Positions 33,434 to 45,872 of a DNA stretch of 64,000 nucleotides are shown piece by piece. The notes below the pieces were generated by a model. It was not told the origin of the DNA, ran no database searches, and was given only the letters and a program-made list of their open reading frames with translations. Source of the stretch: Streptomyces sp. TRM68367 (GTDB lineage Bacteria; Actinomycetota; Actinomycetes; Streptomycetales; Streptomycetaceae); NCBI RefSeq assembly GCF_014495685.1, contig NZ_JACTVI010000021.1, positions 1 through 64,000 of the forward strand. Direction: 5' to 3'. The position numbers and the translations under genes are program-made. Positions within the stretch are counted from its first letter, which is position 1; each line of letters begins with the position of its first letter.

Positions 33434-36400
33434 TCACTCCTTGCACGGAGGCTCGTACGACAGGCGCGGCAGATACTCGTGCCACTTCTCCGGCGTCAGT
33501 ACGCCCCGCGTGGTCGCACAGATGTGGCGAATGGCCCGGTCGACGTCGAGGTTCCACAGCCGGACGGTGTCGGTGCCGGTGGAGACGCCGAGCATGCCGC
33601 TCTTGGGGCTGAACGCCAGGAACGTGCCCGTCTTGGCGTTGGGGCTCATCGCCTGGCCAATGGGAGTCGCCTCGCCGGGATCGGTGACGTTCCACAGCCG
33701 GACCGTGTTGTCGTTCCCGCCGCTCGCCAGGGTGTGGCCGGTCCGGCTGAACGTCAGCGACGCGACCGCCTCGGTGTGACCGGTCAGGGGCGAGCCGAGG
33801 CCGGTCGCCTCGCCGGGATCGGTGACGTTCCACAGCCGTACGGTGTCGTCGTCACTGCCGCTGGCCAGCGTGCGGCCGTCCGGGCTGTAGGCGAGCGTGT
33901 TGACGGGGCCGGCGTGCCCGGTGAGCGGGTCGCCCAGCGGCTCGACGCGGGACGGGTCGGTCACGTTCCACAGCCGGATGGTGCTGTCCGCGCTGCCGCT
34001 GGCGAGCGTGTGGCCGTCCGGGCTGAAGACGAGGGCGTTGACGTAGCCCCTGTGCCCGGTGAGCGGCCCGCCGAGCGGAAGGGGACGGGACGGGTCGGCC
34101 ACGTTCCACAGCTGAAGGGTGCGGTCGTCGTAGGCGGTGGCCAGCGTGCGGCCGTCGGGGCTGAGCGCCAGCGCGTCGGGGCCCATGAACCGGGTCCGCA
34201 GCTCGATCGGCGGCCCGTGGGAGACCGGGCGGGCCGGGTCGGTGACGTTCCACAGGTACACCGACCGGTTCCCGGTCAGCACGGCGAGGGTGTGGCCGTC
34301 GGGGGAGAACACCATCGCGCGCTGACCGCCGTCCCCGGACATGAACGGATCGCCCAGCAGCACGGGCCGGCCGGGCTTGGTCACGTTCCACAGCCGGACC
34401 CGGCCGTCGCGCGCGGCCGTGGCGAGGACCCGCCCGTCCGGGCGGAACGCCCCGCTGTGGCCGATCATGTCCGACGTCGGGATCGACCACAGGCGGACCT
34501 TGCTGTCCCCGCTGCCGGTGGCGAGGGTGCGGCCGCCGGGGCTGAAGCCCAGGGCGTACATCTCGCCGCTGCTGCCCGCGAGCGGCTCGCCGACCTGCGA
34601 GGGGTACGCCGGATCGCTGACGTTCCACAGGCTGGCCGTGCTGTCCGCGCTGGCGGCGGCGAGCGTGCTGCCGGCGGGGCTGAACGCGACGGACCAGATG
34701 GGACCGGTGTGGCCGGTGAGGGGTGTGCCGAGGCGGGTGGCACGGCGCGGGTCGGTCACGCGCCACAGCCGGACGGTGTTGTCCGAGCTGCCGCTGGCCA
34801 ACGTGCGGCCGTCGGGGCTGAAGGCCACGGAGTGCACGAGGTCCGTGTGGCCGGTCAGCGGCCTGCCGAGCGGCTCGGGGCGGCGCGGATCGGCCACGTC
34901 CCACAGCCGGACCGTGTCGTCGTCGCCGCCCGACGCCAACGTCCGCCCGTCGGGGCTGAACGCCACGGAGCGCACGGCGGCGGCGTGGCCGGTCAGCGCG
35001 CCGAGCGCCTCGGGCCGGCCCGGGTCGGCCACGTCCCACAGGCGTACGGTCCGGTCCTCGCCGGCGGACGCCAGGGTGCGGCCGTCCGGGCTGAAGGCGA
35101 CCAGGTAGATCGTGCCCTTGTGCCGGGTCAGCGGCGCGCCGAGCGGGGTCGGGCGGCCAGGGTCCGTCACGTCCCACAGCCGGACCGTGCCGTCGTCGCC
35201 GGCGGTGGCGAGGGTGTGGCCGTCGGGGCTGAAGACGGCGCTGCTCACCCAGCTCCTGTGGCCGGTGAGAGGCTTGCCGAGCAGCTTGGGCTGACTGCGG
35301 TCGCGGACGTCCCACAGGCGGACGGTCCGGTCGTAGCTGGCCGTGGCCAGGGTGCGGCCGTCCGGGCTGAACGAGGTGAGGTAGACGGCGCCGGTGTGGC
35401 CACGCAGCGGGGTGGCCAGCGGCGCGTTGACGATCGAGATCAGCCTGCTGTTCGTGCCCTGGTCGTCCGGCCGCAGGCGGTGGGCCACCAGGTCGATCTG
35501 GGCGGACAGCGACGGGTCCGTGTACTGGACGCGGTCGGCCTCGGCGACCACCTGCTCGAACACCGCGTCGTTGCGCTGCTGCCAGGCGATCACCGCCGCG
35601 CCGACGGCCAGCATCGCCAGCACGACCACGGCCGACACCGCGGCGCGGCCGATCCACACCGTGCGCCTGCGCAGCTTCACGGACGCGGCGAGGAACTCCA
35701 CCGCGGTCCGGGTCAGCGCGGCGTCCCCGGCGGACCGCGCCCAGCCGTGCGCCTGCTCCAGCCGGGACCCCCGGTACAGCAGGGACGTGTCGCGGTGCGA
35801 GGCATCCCAGGCCCTGCTGTCCTCCTCCAGCCGCTGGCGCAGCAGGTTGCCTCCCCGGTCCTCCTCGATCCAGTCGCGCAGCCGCGGCCAGGCGTGCAGC
35901 AACGCCTCGTGGGTGATCTCCACGGTGTCCGCGTCGAGGGTCACCAGCCGGGCGCGCACCAGCGCCTCGAGGGACTCCTGCGTCTTGCCGGGGTCCGCCG
36001 ACTCCTTGGCCAGCTGGCGCCACGTCCCGCGCCGTCGGGTGGCCTGGGTGTCCTCGCCCATCCGGACCAGCCGGAGCAGAAGCAGCCGGGCTGCCGTACG
36101 GGCGGCCGGGTCCAGCTCCGCCCAGGCCCGCTCGGCGGTCGCCGCGACGGCTCCCTGGATGCCGCCAGCGGCGCGGTAGCCGGCCGCTGTCAGCCGTCCC
36201 GACTTCCGCCGCTGCCAGGTGGCGAGCAGGGCATGGGAGAGCAGCGGCAGCACCCCGGCGTCGTGCGCCCCGCGCGGGCCGTCGCTGCTCACCTCCCGGA
36301 CGATCAGCTCCGCCAGCCCCGGTTCGAGTTCCAGCCCGACGGCCTTGGCCGGGTTTGTCACCGCCTCCCGCAGCTCCGTGGTGGTCAGCGGCCCGAGCAC

Positions 36401-37390
36401 CATGTGCCGGTGCTGCAACGCGTCGGCCAGTTCGGGGTATCCGAGGCAGCGTTCGTAGAAGTCGGCGCGTATGCCGAGGACCACGAGTACGGGCGCGGGC
36501 TCGTCCGGGCCGGCCGGCGAGGCCGCGGCGTGGAGGATCTCGACGAACGTACGCCGGTCCGCCTCGTCCGCGCAGAGCGTGAACGCCTCCTCGAACTGGT
36601 CCACGATGACGACCGGACAGGCATCGGCGGTCCCCAGGCGACGCGCCCACGCGGCAACGGCCTCCCGGACCGCTGCCCCGAACTCACTCGTGCCGGGCGC
36701 CTCCGCCGAGAGGGCGTCCGCGAGTTCGTGGATACAGCCGGTCAGCTCCTTGAGAGGGTCGACTCCCGGCACGAGCTGGACGACTTCCCGCTCCCGCAGC
36801 GCAGGGACCAGGCCGGCGTTCAGCAGGGAGGACTTGCCGGCGCCCGAGGCGCCCACGAGCATGACCAGGCCGCCCGTCTCCTCGACCGCGTGCAGCTGGG
36901 CGAGGAGGACCTGGGTGCTCCGCTCCCGGCCGAAGAACCACCGGGCGTCCTCCTGCCGGTACGAGGCCAGGCCGCGGTAGGGGCAGACGCCGCCGGGGAC
37001 CGCCGGGGCGTCGACGGGAGCCTGTTCTTCCGGGGATGCCCCGGGGTCGGCGGGATCGGCCACCGCGCGCTCCCACAGGCGCTGCCACTGGGCCAGGTCG
37101 TACAGGCCGGCGGTCACCGGCACCGGCCGCAGGCGCCGCGCCTCGGGGACCAGGACGTGCAGTACCGCCGCGAGGGCGGCGAACTGCGCCGGCACGTTTC
37201 TCGCCCGCCGCCAGTCGCTGATCCGCTGAACCGAGACCCGTACGGGCCGACCCCGTTCATCGACCCGCTGCAACCGGGCGACCGCCTCGGACACGCGCTT
37301 CAGGGGCGGGTTGCCGGCCTCCTTGTACAGCAGCGCGAGACGCTCCGCGAGGGCCGTGCGTGCCCCTGAGTCGGAACTCAAGGCCTCCAC
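33434..37390 (-). CDS. HTH / nSTAND NTPase / membrane segment / WD40-repeat protein
   Basis: This 1318-residue protein has an XRE-like N-terminal domain with RISDWRRARNVPA (57-69). A STAND-type NTPase follows (about 135-560) with Walker A GASGAGKS (180-187) and Walker B VIVDQFEE (261-268), then ITHEALLHAWPRL and a helical region. One membrane helix lies near 575-600 (VSAVVVLAMLAVGAAVIAW). Fourteen WD40 repeats follow from about 655 to the end, enough for two seven-bladed propellers. Repeats 1-6 and 11-13 are close to consensus (SFSPDGRTLA, DRTVRLWDV); 7-10 and 14 are degenerate. STAND proteins switch on oligomerisation after sensing a signal. Related large proteins act in regulation or conflict in actinobacteria. 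It is monocistronic, with its own terminator. Confidence 0.9.
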   Translation of the reverse strand: MEALSSDSGARTALAERLALLYKEAGNPPLKRVSEAVARLQRVDERGRPVRVSVQRISDWRRARNVPAQFAALAAVLHVLVPEARRLRPVPVTAGLYDLAQWQRLWERAVADPADPGASPEEQAPVDAPAVPGGVCPYRGLASYRQEDARWFFGRERSTQVLLAQLHAVEETGGLVMLVGASGAGKSSLLNAGLVPALREREVVQLVPGVDPLKELTGCIHELADALSAEAPGTSEFGAAVREAVAAWARRLGTADACPVVIVDQFEEAFTLCADEADRRTFVEILHAAASPAGPDEPAPVLVVLGIRADFYERCLGYPELADALQHRHMVLGPLTTTELREAVTNPAKAVGLELEPGLAELIVREVSSDGPRGAHDAGVLPLLSHALLATWQRRKSGRLTAAGYRAAGGIQGAVAATAERAWAELDPAARTAARLLLLRLVRMGEDTQATRRRGTWRQLAKESADPGKTQESLEALVRARLVTLDADTVEITHEALLHAWPRLRDWIEEDRGGNLLRQRLEEDSRAWDASHRDTSLLYRGSRLEQAHGWARSAGDAALTRTAVEFLAASVKLRRRTVWIGRAAVSAVVVLAMLAVGAAVIAWQQRNDAVFEQVVAEADRVQYTDPSLSAQIDLVAHRLRPDDQGTNSRLISIVNAPLATPLRGHTGAVYLTSFSPDGRTLATASYDRTVRLWDVRDRSQPKLLGKPLTGHRSWVSSAVFSPDGHTLATAGDDGTVRLWDVTDPGRPTPLGAPLTRHKGTIYLVAFSPDGRTLASAGEDRTVRLWDVADPGRPEALGALTGHAAAVRSVAFSPDGRTLASGGDDDTVRLWDVADPRRPEPLGRPLTGHTDLVHSVAFSPDGRTLASGSSDNTVRLWRVTDPRRATRLGTPLTGHTGPIWSVAFSPAGSTLAAASADSTASLWNVSDPAYPSQVGEPLAGSSGEMYALGFSPGGRTLATGSGDSKVRLWSIPTSDMIGHSGAFRPDGRVLATAARDGRVRLWNVTKPGRPVLLGDPFMSGDGGQRAMVFSPDGHTLAVLTGNRSVYLWNVTDPARPVSHGPPIELRTRFMGPDALALSPDGRTLATAYDDRTLQLWNVADPSRPLPLGGPLTGHRGYVNALVFSPDGHTLASGSADSTIRLWNVTDPSRVEPLGDPLTGHAGPVNTLAYSPDGRTLASGSDDDTVRLWNVTDPGEATGLGSPLTGHTEAVASLTFSRTGHTLASGGNDNTVRLWNVTDPGEATPIGQAMSPNAKTGTFLAFSPKSGMLGVSTGTDTVRLWNLDVDRAIRHICATTRGVLTPEKWHEYLPRLSYEPPCKE

Positions 37391-37704
37391 CTCTCACTTC
37401 CCTCGACCTGGGCATCCGGACCGGAAAACTCACCCTATAGGGCTGACCTGCGGTAACGCCGTGGTCCGGACACGGCGGCCTCCTCGATGTGAACACCAGC
37501 TGGCAGGATCCTGAAGCGGTAGCGCCTTCACCGCGCTCCGCCTGCCCGACCACCAGCTCAGCGCTCGGAGAGATACCTCACGATGCCGCAGGTCCGCGGT
37601 CAGTTTCCGCCGGAATTACGAGACGGCGACGTTCGCGTCGCATGAGCTGTCAGACATGAGCTTGCGCCGCTCCGGCATGGATCGACGCCGCCCCGCCGTT
37701 CTGT
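37391..37704. other. promoter spacer of the WD40 gene
   Basis: These 314 bp contain no convincing gene. A 10-bp palindrome CCCTATAGGG at 37433-37442 lies 43 bp upstream of the WD40 start and could be part of its promoter or an operator. Confidence 0.4.
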
Positions 37705-37732
37705 ACCGGTCCCCACGAGGGGAGGGACCGGT
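37705..37732. terminator. hairpin next to parS
   Basis: ACCGGTCCC (37705-37713) pairs with GGGACCGGT (37724-37732) around a partly paired loop. No T run; it could be a terminator or a structural element flanking the parS palindrome 11 bp away. Confidence 0.45.
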
Positions 37733-37742
37733 GCAGCACGAA

Positions 37743-37780
37743 CCCGGGGGCGGTGTTTCACGTGAAACATCGCCCCCGGG
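37743..37780. promoter_or_regulatory. parS inside a 38-bp near-perfect palindrome
   Basis: The parS core is at 37755-37768. It is flanked by T/A, one G/T mismatch, and then perfect 10-bp arms CCCGGGGGCG (37743-37752) and CGCCCCCGGG (37771-37780). No gene starts or ends here. Confidence 0.9.
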
Positions 37781-37818
37781 CTGAACCTCACCGCACCGCA
37801 TGCCGAGCCCACAACGCC

Positions 37819-37852
37819 GAACGGGCGCTTCCCTTGAAGGAAACGCCCGTTC
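37819..37852. terminator. hairpin downstream of tRNA-Ile
   Basis: GAACGGGCG pairs with CGCCCGTTC, with an inner TTCC/GGAA pair; it follows the tRNA 3' end by 16 bp on the minus strand. Confidence 0.7.
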
Positions 37853-37868
37853 TCTGAATCTTCGTCTG

Positions 37869-37942
37869 TGGGGCTAACAGGATTTGAACCTGTGGCCTCA
37901 TCCTTATCAGGGATGCGCTCTAACCAACTGAGCTATAGCCCC
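37869..37942 (-). tRNA. tRNA-Ile (anticodon GAT)
   Basis: On the minus strand a 74-base cloverleaf begins GGGGCTATAGCTCAGTTGG. The anticodon loop CTGATAA carries GAT (isoleucine), and the T-arm is ACAGGTTCAAATCCTGT; the end is TAGCCCCA with no encoded CCA. It lies 98 bp after the DUF3566 gene, as is usual downstream of gyrA in Streptomyces. Confidence 0.96.
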
Positions 37943-38040
37943 GCCGCGCTCTGCGGTATGTGTCCCGCGCGCTGACTCCTGAAGATTAGCGCACGACGGG
38001 GGCAGTCCCAAAATCGATTGTCACGGGACCGTCAGGCAAC

Positions 38041-38874
38041 TCACTCGTCCTCAGCCAGCGTCAGCTCCACGCCGCCCACGAAGCCCGCGGACAGGTTGTA
38101 GATGAACGCGCCGAGCGTGGCGAGGGCGGTGGCCAGGACGACGTCGATGACCGCGATGATCGTCGTGAACAGCAGGACGTTCGGCAGCGACAGGAACGAC
38201 TGCAGGTCGAAACCGTTCGACTCGTTGGAGCCCGTCGCCTCGGAGATCGTGCCGCCGACGGTGGAGAACACACCCATGGCGTCCATGACCATCCACAGCA
38301 CGGCCGCCGCAACGATCGTGCAGATGCCCAGCGCGATCGACAGCAGGAAGCTGACCTTCATCACCGACCACGGATCGGCCTTCGCCACACGCAGCCGCGC
38401 CTTGCGCACCCGCGGCGTGGTGCTCGCACCGGTGCGCGGGCGGCGCATGGCACGGGAAGCACGCGGCTGGGCCTGCGGCTGAGGCTGCGGCTGGGCCGGA
38501 TAGGCCTGCGGCGGGTGGTACGGCGCTGCGGGCTGCTGCGGCCCCCGTTCGCCGGGCAGTGGAGACGCCGCCTGGTCGGGTGCGGCGCTCTGCGCGGGCG
38601 GCTGGGCGCCCGGCGCGGACGGACCCGCTCCAGCTGCTTGCTGCTGGGTCTGCGGGCCTCGGGTGTCCGTCACAGTTCCCCCTTGGGATCCATGCGTGTC
38701 ATACGAGGGCGAGTCCCTCTCGGATTCCTTCGCGGAGTCCTTTGCGGGCGACGTGACCGCCTTCAGGTTGGTCGTGTGCGGATCGCTCGCATGCGCGGCG
38801 GAGCCACGGCCGCCGCCGTCCGCCTCCGTACCCGTGGAGGTACCGGTCGACCCGGCGCCCGTGGCTCCGTTCAC
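38041..38874 (-). CDS. DUF3566 domain-containing membrane protein
   Basis: This 277-residue protein has a long disordered N-terminal region (about 1-165) rich in Gly, Ser, Gln, Pro and Ala, with repeated PQPQ-type stretches. The DUF3566 domain follows (about 158-277): ARLRVAKADPWSVMKVSFLL, two membrane helices (about 175-197 and 236-262) and GFVGGVELTLAEDE. It directly follows gyrA on the same strand (18 bp), a conserved arrangement in actinobacteria. The function is unknown. The start at 38874 is the first in the frame; the disordered part makes the exact start uncertain. Confidence 0.85.
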   Translation of the reverse strand: MNGATGAGSTGTSTGTEADGGGRGSAAHASDPHTTNLKAVTSPAKDSAKESERDSPSYDTHGSQGGTVTDTRGPQTQQQAAGAGPSAPGAQPPAQSAAPDQAASPLPGERGPQQPAAPYHPPQAYPAQPQPQPQAQPRASRAMRRPRTGASTTPRVRKARLRVAKADPWSVMKVSFLLSIALGICTIVAAAVLWMVMDAMGVFSTVGGTISEATGSNESNGFDLQSFLSLPNVLLFTTIIAVIDVVLATALATLGAFIYNLSAGFVGGVELTLAEDE

Positions 38875-38892
38875 GCTGACTCACTCCTCGTG

Positions 38893-41502
38893 CTACTCGG
38901 CCGAGGGCGCCTCACCCTCGTCCGTGCCGGTGGTCGCGACACCCTCGTCGGTCTCGTCGACGGCCACGTCGCCGTCGACCTCCTCCGCCTCGCGTCCCGC
39001 CTCGGCGTTGCGTGCGACCCCGACCACGGCATCGCGCTTGCCCAGATTGATCAGTTGGACGCCCATGGTGTCACGGCCGGTTTCCCTGATCTCGTTGACT
39101 CGCGTACGAATCACACCGCCAGACAGCGTGATGGCGAGGATCTCGTCGGTCTCCTCGACCACCAGCGCACCGACGAGCGAACCGCGGTCCTCGACGATCT
39201 TGGCGGCCTTGATACCGAGGCCGCCGCGCCCCTGGACGCGGTACTCGTCGACGGCGGTCCGCTTCGCGTACCCACCGTCGGTGGCAGTGAACACGAACGT
39301 ACCGGGTCGAACAACATTCATCGAGAGCAGCTGGTCGCCCTCGCGGAAACTCATGCCCTTGACACCCGAGGTCGCACGGCCCATGGGCCGCAGGGTTTCG
39401 TCCGAGGCCGTGAACCGGATCGACTGCGCCTTCCTGCTGATCAGCAGCAGATCGTCGTCGGCCGAGACGAGTTCGGCACCGATCAGTTCGTCGTCGGAAC
39501 CGTCCTCCTGCTCACGGAGGTTGATGGCGATGACACCGCCGGAGCGTGGCGAATCGTAATCCTTCAGAGGCGTCTTCTTCACCAGACCCGCCTTGGTGGC
39601 CAGGACCAGATACGGCGTCGCCTCGTAGTCGCGGATCGCGAGGATCTCGGCAATCGCCTCGTCCGGCTGGAAGGCGAGCAGGTTCGCCACGTGCTGCCCG
39701 CGCGCGTCCCGGCCGGCGTCCGGAAGCTCATACGCCTTCGCCCGGTACACGCGGCCCTTGTTGGTGAAGAACAGCAGCCAGTGATGCGTGGTCGAGACGA
39801 AGAAGTGGTCGACGATGTCGTCTTCCTTCAGCTTCGTGCCACGCACGCCCTTGCCGCCGCGCTTCTGCGCCCGGTAGTCGTCCGTCTTGGTGCGCTTGAT
39901 GTAGCCGCCGCGGGTGACCGTGACGACGATGTCCTCCTCGGCGATCAGGTCCTCCATGGACATGTCGCCGTCGTAGGGCACCAGCATGGTCTTGCGGTCG
40001 TCGCCGTACTTCTCGACGATCGCGGCGAGTTCCTCGCTGACGATGCCGCGCTGGCGGACCGGGGAGGCGAGGATCTCGTTGTACTCGTTGATCTTCGCCT
40101 GGAGTTCGTCGTGCTCCTGGACGATCTTCTGGCGCTCCAGAGCGGCCAGCCGGCGCAGCTGCATCTCGAGGATCGCGTTGGCCTGGATCTCGTCGATGTC
40201 CAGGAGGTCCATCAGGCCCCCGCGCGCGATCTCGACGGTGTCGCTGCGCCGGATCAGCGCGATGACCTCGTCGATGGCGTCCAGGGCCTTCAGCAGGCCG
40301 CGCAGGATGTGCGCCCGCTCCTCGGCCTTGCGCAGCCGGTAGCGCGTACGGCGGACGATGACCTCGACCTGGTGGTTCACCCAGTGCCGGATGAACGCGT
40401 CCAGCGACAGCGTGCGCGGCACACCGTCGACCAGCGCCAGCATGTTGGCGCCGAAGTTCGTCTGCAGGTCGGTGTGCTTGTAGAGGTTGTTCAGCACGAC
40501 CTTGGCGACCGCGTCCCGCTTGAGCACGATGACCAGGCGCTGACCGGTACGGGAGCTGGTCTCGTCCCGGACGTCCGCGATACCGCCGACCTTGCCGTCC
40601 TTCACCAGGTCGGCGATCTTCTGCGCGAGGTTGTCCGGGTTGACCTGGTACGGCAGCTCGGTGACCACCAGGCACTGGCGGGCCTGGATCTCCTCGACCT
40701 CGACGACCGCGCGCATCGTGATCGAGCCGCGGCCGGTGCGGTACGCCTCCTCGATGCCCTTGCGGCCCACCACCAGGGCGCCGGTCGGGAAGTCGGGGCC
40801 CTTGATGCGCTCGAGCAGGGCGTCCAGCAGCTCCTCGTGCGAGGCCTCGTAGTTCTCCAGGTACCACTGGGCGCCGGCCGCGACTTCCCGCAGGTTGTGC
40901 GGCGGGATGTTGGTCGCCATACCGACCGCGATACCGGCCGAGCCGTTGATCAGCAGGTTCGGGAACCGGGCCGGCAGGACGGTCGGCTCCTGGGAGCGGC
41001 CGTCGTAGTTGTCCGTGAAGTCGACGGTCTCCTCGTCGATGTCACGGACCATCTCCATCGACAGCGGCGCCATCTTGCACTCGGTGTAGCGCATCGCCGC
41101 CGCCGGGTCGTTGCCCGGGGAGCCAAAGTTGCCGTTGGAGTCCACCAGCGGCATCCGCATCGACCACGACTGCGCGAGGCGGACCAGCGCGTCGTAGATC
41201 GAGGAGTCGCCGTGCGGGTGGTAGTTGCCCATGACGTCGCCGACGACACGGGCGCACTTGTAGAAGCCGCGCTCGGGGCGGTAGCCGCCGTCGTACATCG
41301 CGTACAGCACACGGCGGTGGACGGGCTTGAGGCCGTCCCGGACGTCCGGCAGCGCGCGGGAGACGATGACGGACATCGCGTAGTCGAGGTACGAGCGCTG
41401 CATCTCCGTCTCGAGCCCCACGGGCTCGACTCGCAGCGCCAGGGGGGGCTCGCCTTCGGGCGTGACAGGCCCAACGGAGGAAATTGGAGTCTCGTCGGTC
41501 AT
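38893..41502 (-). CDS. gyrA: DNA gyrase subunit A
   Basis: The 869-residue breakage-reunion subunit of gyrase introduces negative supercoils with GyrB. The catalytic tyrosine is Y139 (AAAMRYTEC). The quinolone-resistance region reads [16 protein letters not shown], with the serine (S100) and aspartate (D104) of quinolone-sensitive enzymes. Six beta-pinwheel repeats form the C-terminal DNA-wrapping domain (including the GyrA-box-like [10 protein letters not shown] at about 556). The tail is acidic ([17 protein letters not shown]). It lies 42 bp after gyrB on the same strand. The start ATG has AAGGACC upstream. Confidence 0.98.
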   Translation of the reverse strand: MTDETPISSVGPVTPEGEPPLALRVEPVGLETEMQRSYLDYAMSVIVSRALPDVRDGLKPVHRRVLYAMYDGGYRPERGFYKCARVVGDVMGNYHPHGDSSIYDALVRLAQSWSMRMPLVDSNGNFGSPGNDPAAAMRYTECKMAPLSMEMVRDIDEETVDFTDNYDGRSQEPTVLPARFPNLLINGSAGIAVGMATNIPPHNLREVAAGAQWYLENYEASHEELLDALLERIKGPDFPTGALVVGRKGIEEAYRTGRGSITMRAVVEVEEIQARQCLVVTELPYQVNPDNLAQKIADLVKDGKVGGIADVRDETSSRTGQRLVIVLKRDAVAKVVLNNLYKHTDLQTNFGANMLALVDGVPRTLSLDAFIRHWVNHQVEVIVRRTRYRLRKAEERAHILRGLLKALDAIDEVIALIRRSDTVEIARGGLMDLLDIDEIQANAILEMQLRRLAALERQKIVQEHDELQAKINEYNEILASPVRQRGIVSEELAAIVEKYGDDRKTMLVPYDGDMSMEDLIAEEDIVVTVTRGGYIKRTKTDDYRAQKRGGKGVRGTKLKEDDIVDHFFVSTTHHWLLFFTNKGRVYRAKAYELPDAGRDARGQHVANLLAFQPDEAIAEILAIRDYEATPYLVLATKAGLVKKTPLKDYDSPRSGGVIAINLREQEDGSDDELIGAELVSADDDLLLISRKAQSIRFTASDETLRPMGRATSGVKGMSFREGDQLLSMNVVRPGTFVFTATDGGYAKRTAVDEYRVQGRGGLGIKAAKIVEDRGSLVGALVVEETDEILAITLSGGVIRTRVNEIRETGRDTMGVQLINLGKRDAVVGVARNAEAGREAEEVDGDVAVDETDEGVATTGTDEGEAPSAE

Positions 41503-41544
41503 TGCTGGTGAAGGTCCTTCCTGGTGCGGTCAGCTGAGACCGAC

Positions 41545-44162
<2,618 letters not shown>

Positions 44163-44717
44163 TCAGCCGTAGGTGTCACCGGGCCCCGTGCTGCCCGGGG
44201 CACGCAGCGGGCCGAACCGGTGGGCGGGACCGCCCGGGCCCTGCACCTTGATCATCCGGACCGTGCCGTGGCCGAGGTCCTCGTTGAGGCGGGCGACGAG
44301 CGTCGGGGCGAGCAGCCGCAGATTCGTCGCCCAGGCCGTCGAGTCGCAGCGCACGACCAGGACCCGCTCGTCCTCGTCGTACCTCTCCGGCACACAGTGC
44401 TTGGCCACGTCCTCGCCGACGATCTGCGGCCAGCGGCCCATCACGCCGCCCACCGCGGCCGGAGCCTCCCAGCCGCGCTCGTTGATCAGCCGGCTGATGG
44501 CGGCGCCGAGCGCCATGGGATCGCGGCCGTCGGCGCGCGCGCCGGAGCGCAGACCGCCGCGCCGCGCCTGCTTCTTCTGCTGCGCCGCGGCCCCACGCGC
44601 GCGTGCCGCCTCCTTCGCCGCCCTCAGCGCCACGCGCGCGAGGTCCACACCGGAGGGCTCGGGGGTCTTCCCGGGAGCATGGGACCGCTTGTCGGGAGCG
44701 GGGCCCTCGCCGCTCAT
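44163..44717 (-). CDS. dciA: DciA (DUF721) replication-associated protein
   Basis: This 184-residue protein has a basic Ala/Arg/Lys-rich N-terminal region and the DUF721 core (about 72-165): [69 protein letters not shown]721 proteins (DciA) are thought to help load the replicative helicase DnaB in bacteria that lack DnaC or DnaI. In Streptomyces the gene lies between recF and gyrB, as here. Its ATG overlaps the recF stop (ATGA at 44714-44717). The assignment to DciA is by domain and context. Confidence 0.9.
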   Translation of the reverse strand: MSGEGPAPDKRSHAPGKTPEPSGVDLARVALRAAKEAARARGAAAQQKKQARRGGLRSGARADGRDPMALGAAISRLINERGWEAPAAVGGVMGRWPQIVGEDVAKHCVPERYDEDERVLVVRCDSTAWATNLRLLAPTLVARLNEDLGHGTVRMIKVQGPGGPAHRFGPLRAPGSTGPGDTYG

Positions 44718-45835
44718 ACGCGCTCCACCGCCCCCTCCGACACCGCGAACCGCACCCCGGCCAGCACATCCGGTACGTCGTCGCCGACCGCCGCAGTCAC
44801 CAGCACCTGCTCACCCGGTGCGACCAACTCCGCCAGCCGCTCACGGCGCCGGGCGTCCAACTCGGCGAACACATCGTCGAGGACCAGCACCGGCTCGTTG
44901 CCCTCGGCCCGCAGCAGGTCGTACGAGGCCAGCTGCAGCGCCAGCGCGTAGGACCAGGACTCGCCGTGGGAGGCGTACCCCTTGGCGGGCATCTGACCGA
45001 GTTTGAGATTCACATCGTCTCGATGGGGTCCTACGAGGGTGACGCCCCGCTGGATCTCCTGCTTGCGGGACTCGGCGAGGGCCGCCATCAGCTGCTCGAA
45101 GAGGTCCTCGCGCGTGTGTGCCTCGCCGGGCGCGGACGGCTTGTACTCCAGCGCGACCGGACCACCGCCGGGAGCCAGCTGCTCGTACGCCTTGTCGGCC
45201 AGCGGCTGGATCGCGGCGATCAGGTCGAGACGCTGGGCGAGCAGCTCCGCGCCCGCGCCCGCGAGGTGCTGGTCCCAGACGTCGAGCGTGGACAGGTCCA
45301 TCTGGCGGCCGCCGTGGCGGCGGGCCAGCGCGGCCGACTTCAGCAGCGTGTTGCGCTGCTTGAGGACCCGGTCGTAGTCGGAACGGACACCCGCCATCCG
45401 CGGGGAACGGGCGGTGATCAGCTCGTCGAGGAAGCGGCGGCGCTCACCGGGATCCCCCTTGACCAGGGCAAGATCCTCGGGCGCGAACAGCACGGTCCGT
45501 ACGATCCCGAGGACGTCACGGGGTCTGACCTGCGAGGACCGGTTGACGCGGGCGCGGTTCGCGCGGCCCGGGTTCAGCTCCAGCTCGACCAGCTGCTGCC
45601 GGTCGCCCTGGCGGACCTGCGCCCGGATGACCGCGCGGTCGGCGCCCATACGCACCAAGGGGGCGTCGGAGGTGACGCGGTGACTGCCGAGGGTCGCGAG
45701 GTAGCCGACGGCCTCGACAAGATTCGTCTTGCCCTGGCCGTTGGGGCCCACGAAGGCGGTCACGCCCGGGTCCAGCGGGACCTCGACCCGGGTGTACGAG
45801 CGGAAGTCGGCCAGCGACAGATGCGTGACGTGCAT
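44714..45835 (-). CDS. recF: DNA replication and repair protein RecF
   Basis: This 373-residue SMC-like ATPase has Walker [14 protein letters not shown] near the start, the [17 protein letters not shown] segment with the signature-like [10 protein letters not shown], and Walker [13 protein letters not shown] with RRERLAELV. RecF loads RecA at gaps with RecO and RecR and helps restart forks. It is the third gene of the dnaN-gnd-recF-dciA run; the gap to gnd is 37 bp, and the stop overlaps dciA. The start ATG ([14 protein letters not shown]) matches the family N-terminus. Confidence 0.95.
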   Translation of the reverse strand: MHVTHLSLADFRSYTRVEVPLDPGVTAFVGPNGQGKTNLVEAVGYLATLGSHRVTSDAPLVRMGADRAVIRAQVRQGDRQQLVELELNPGRANRARVNRSSQVRPRDVLGIVRTVLFAPEDLALVKGDPGERRRFLDELITARSPRMAGVRSDYDRVLKQRNTLLKSAALARRHGGRQMDLSTLDVWDQHLAGAGAELLAQRLDLIAAIQPLADKAYEQLAPGGGPVALEYKPSAPGEAHTREDLFEQLMAALAESRKQEIQRGVTLVGPHRDDVNLKLGQMPAKGYASHGESWSYALALQLASYDLLRAEGNEPVLVLDDVFAELDARRRERLAELVAPGEQVLVTAAVGDDVPDVLAGVRFAVSEGAVERV

Positions 45836-45872
45836 GGTCGTGTGCCGACCTCCCCCAACCCTCGGGTCCTGC

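Noticed and set aside
32984..37369. Long open frame of 1461 codons on the plus strand opposite the WD40 gene
   Set aside because: Arg/Gly/Ala-rich composition without family motifs; a shadow of the GC-biased third codon position of the real minus-strand gene.
37600..37812. Short minus-strand frame containing MFHVKH
   Set aside because: The motif is just the translation of parS; the frame has no other coding signs. The same applies to a MFHVKH frame at 57992-58435.
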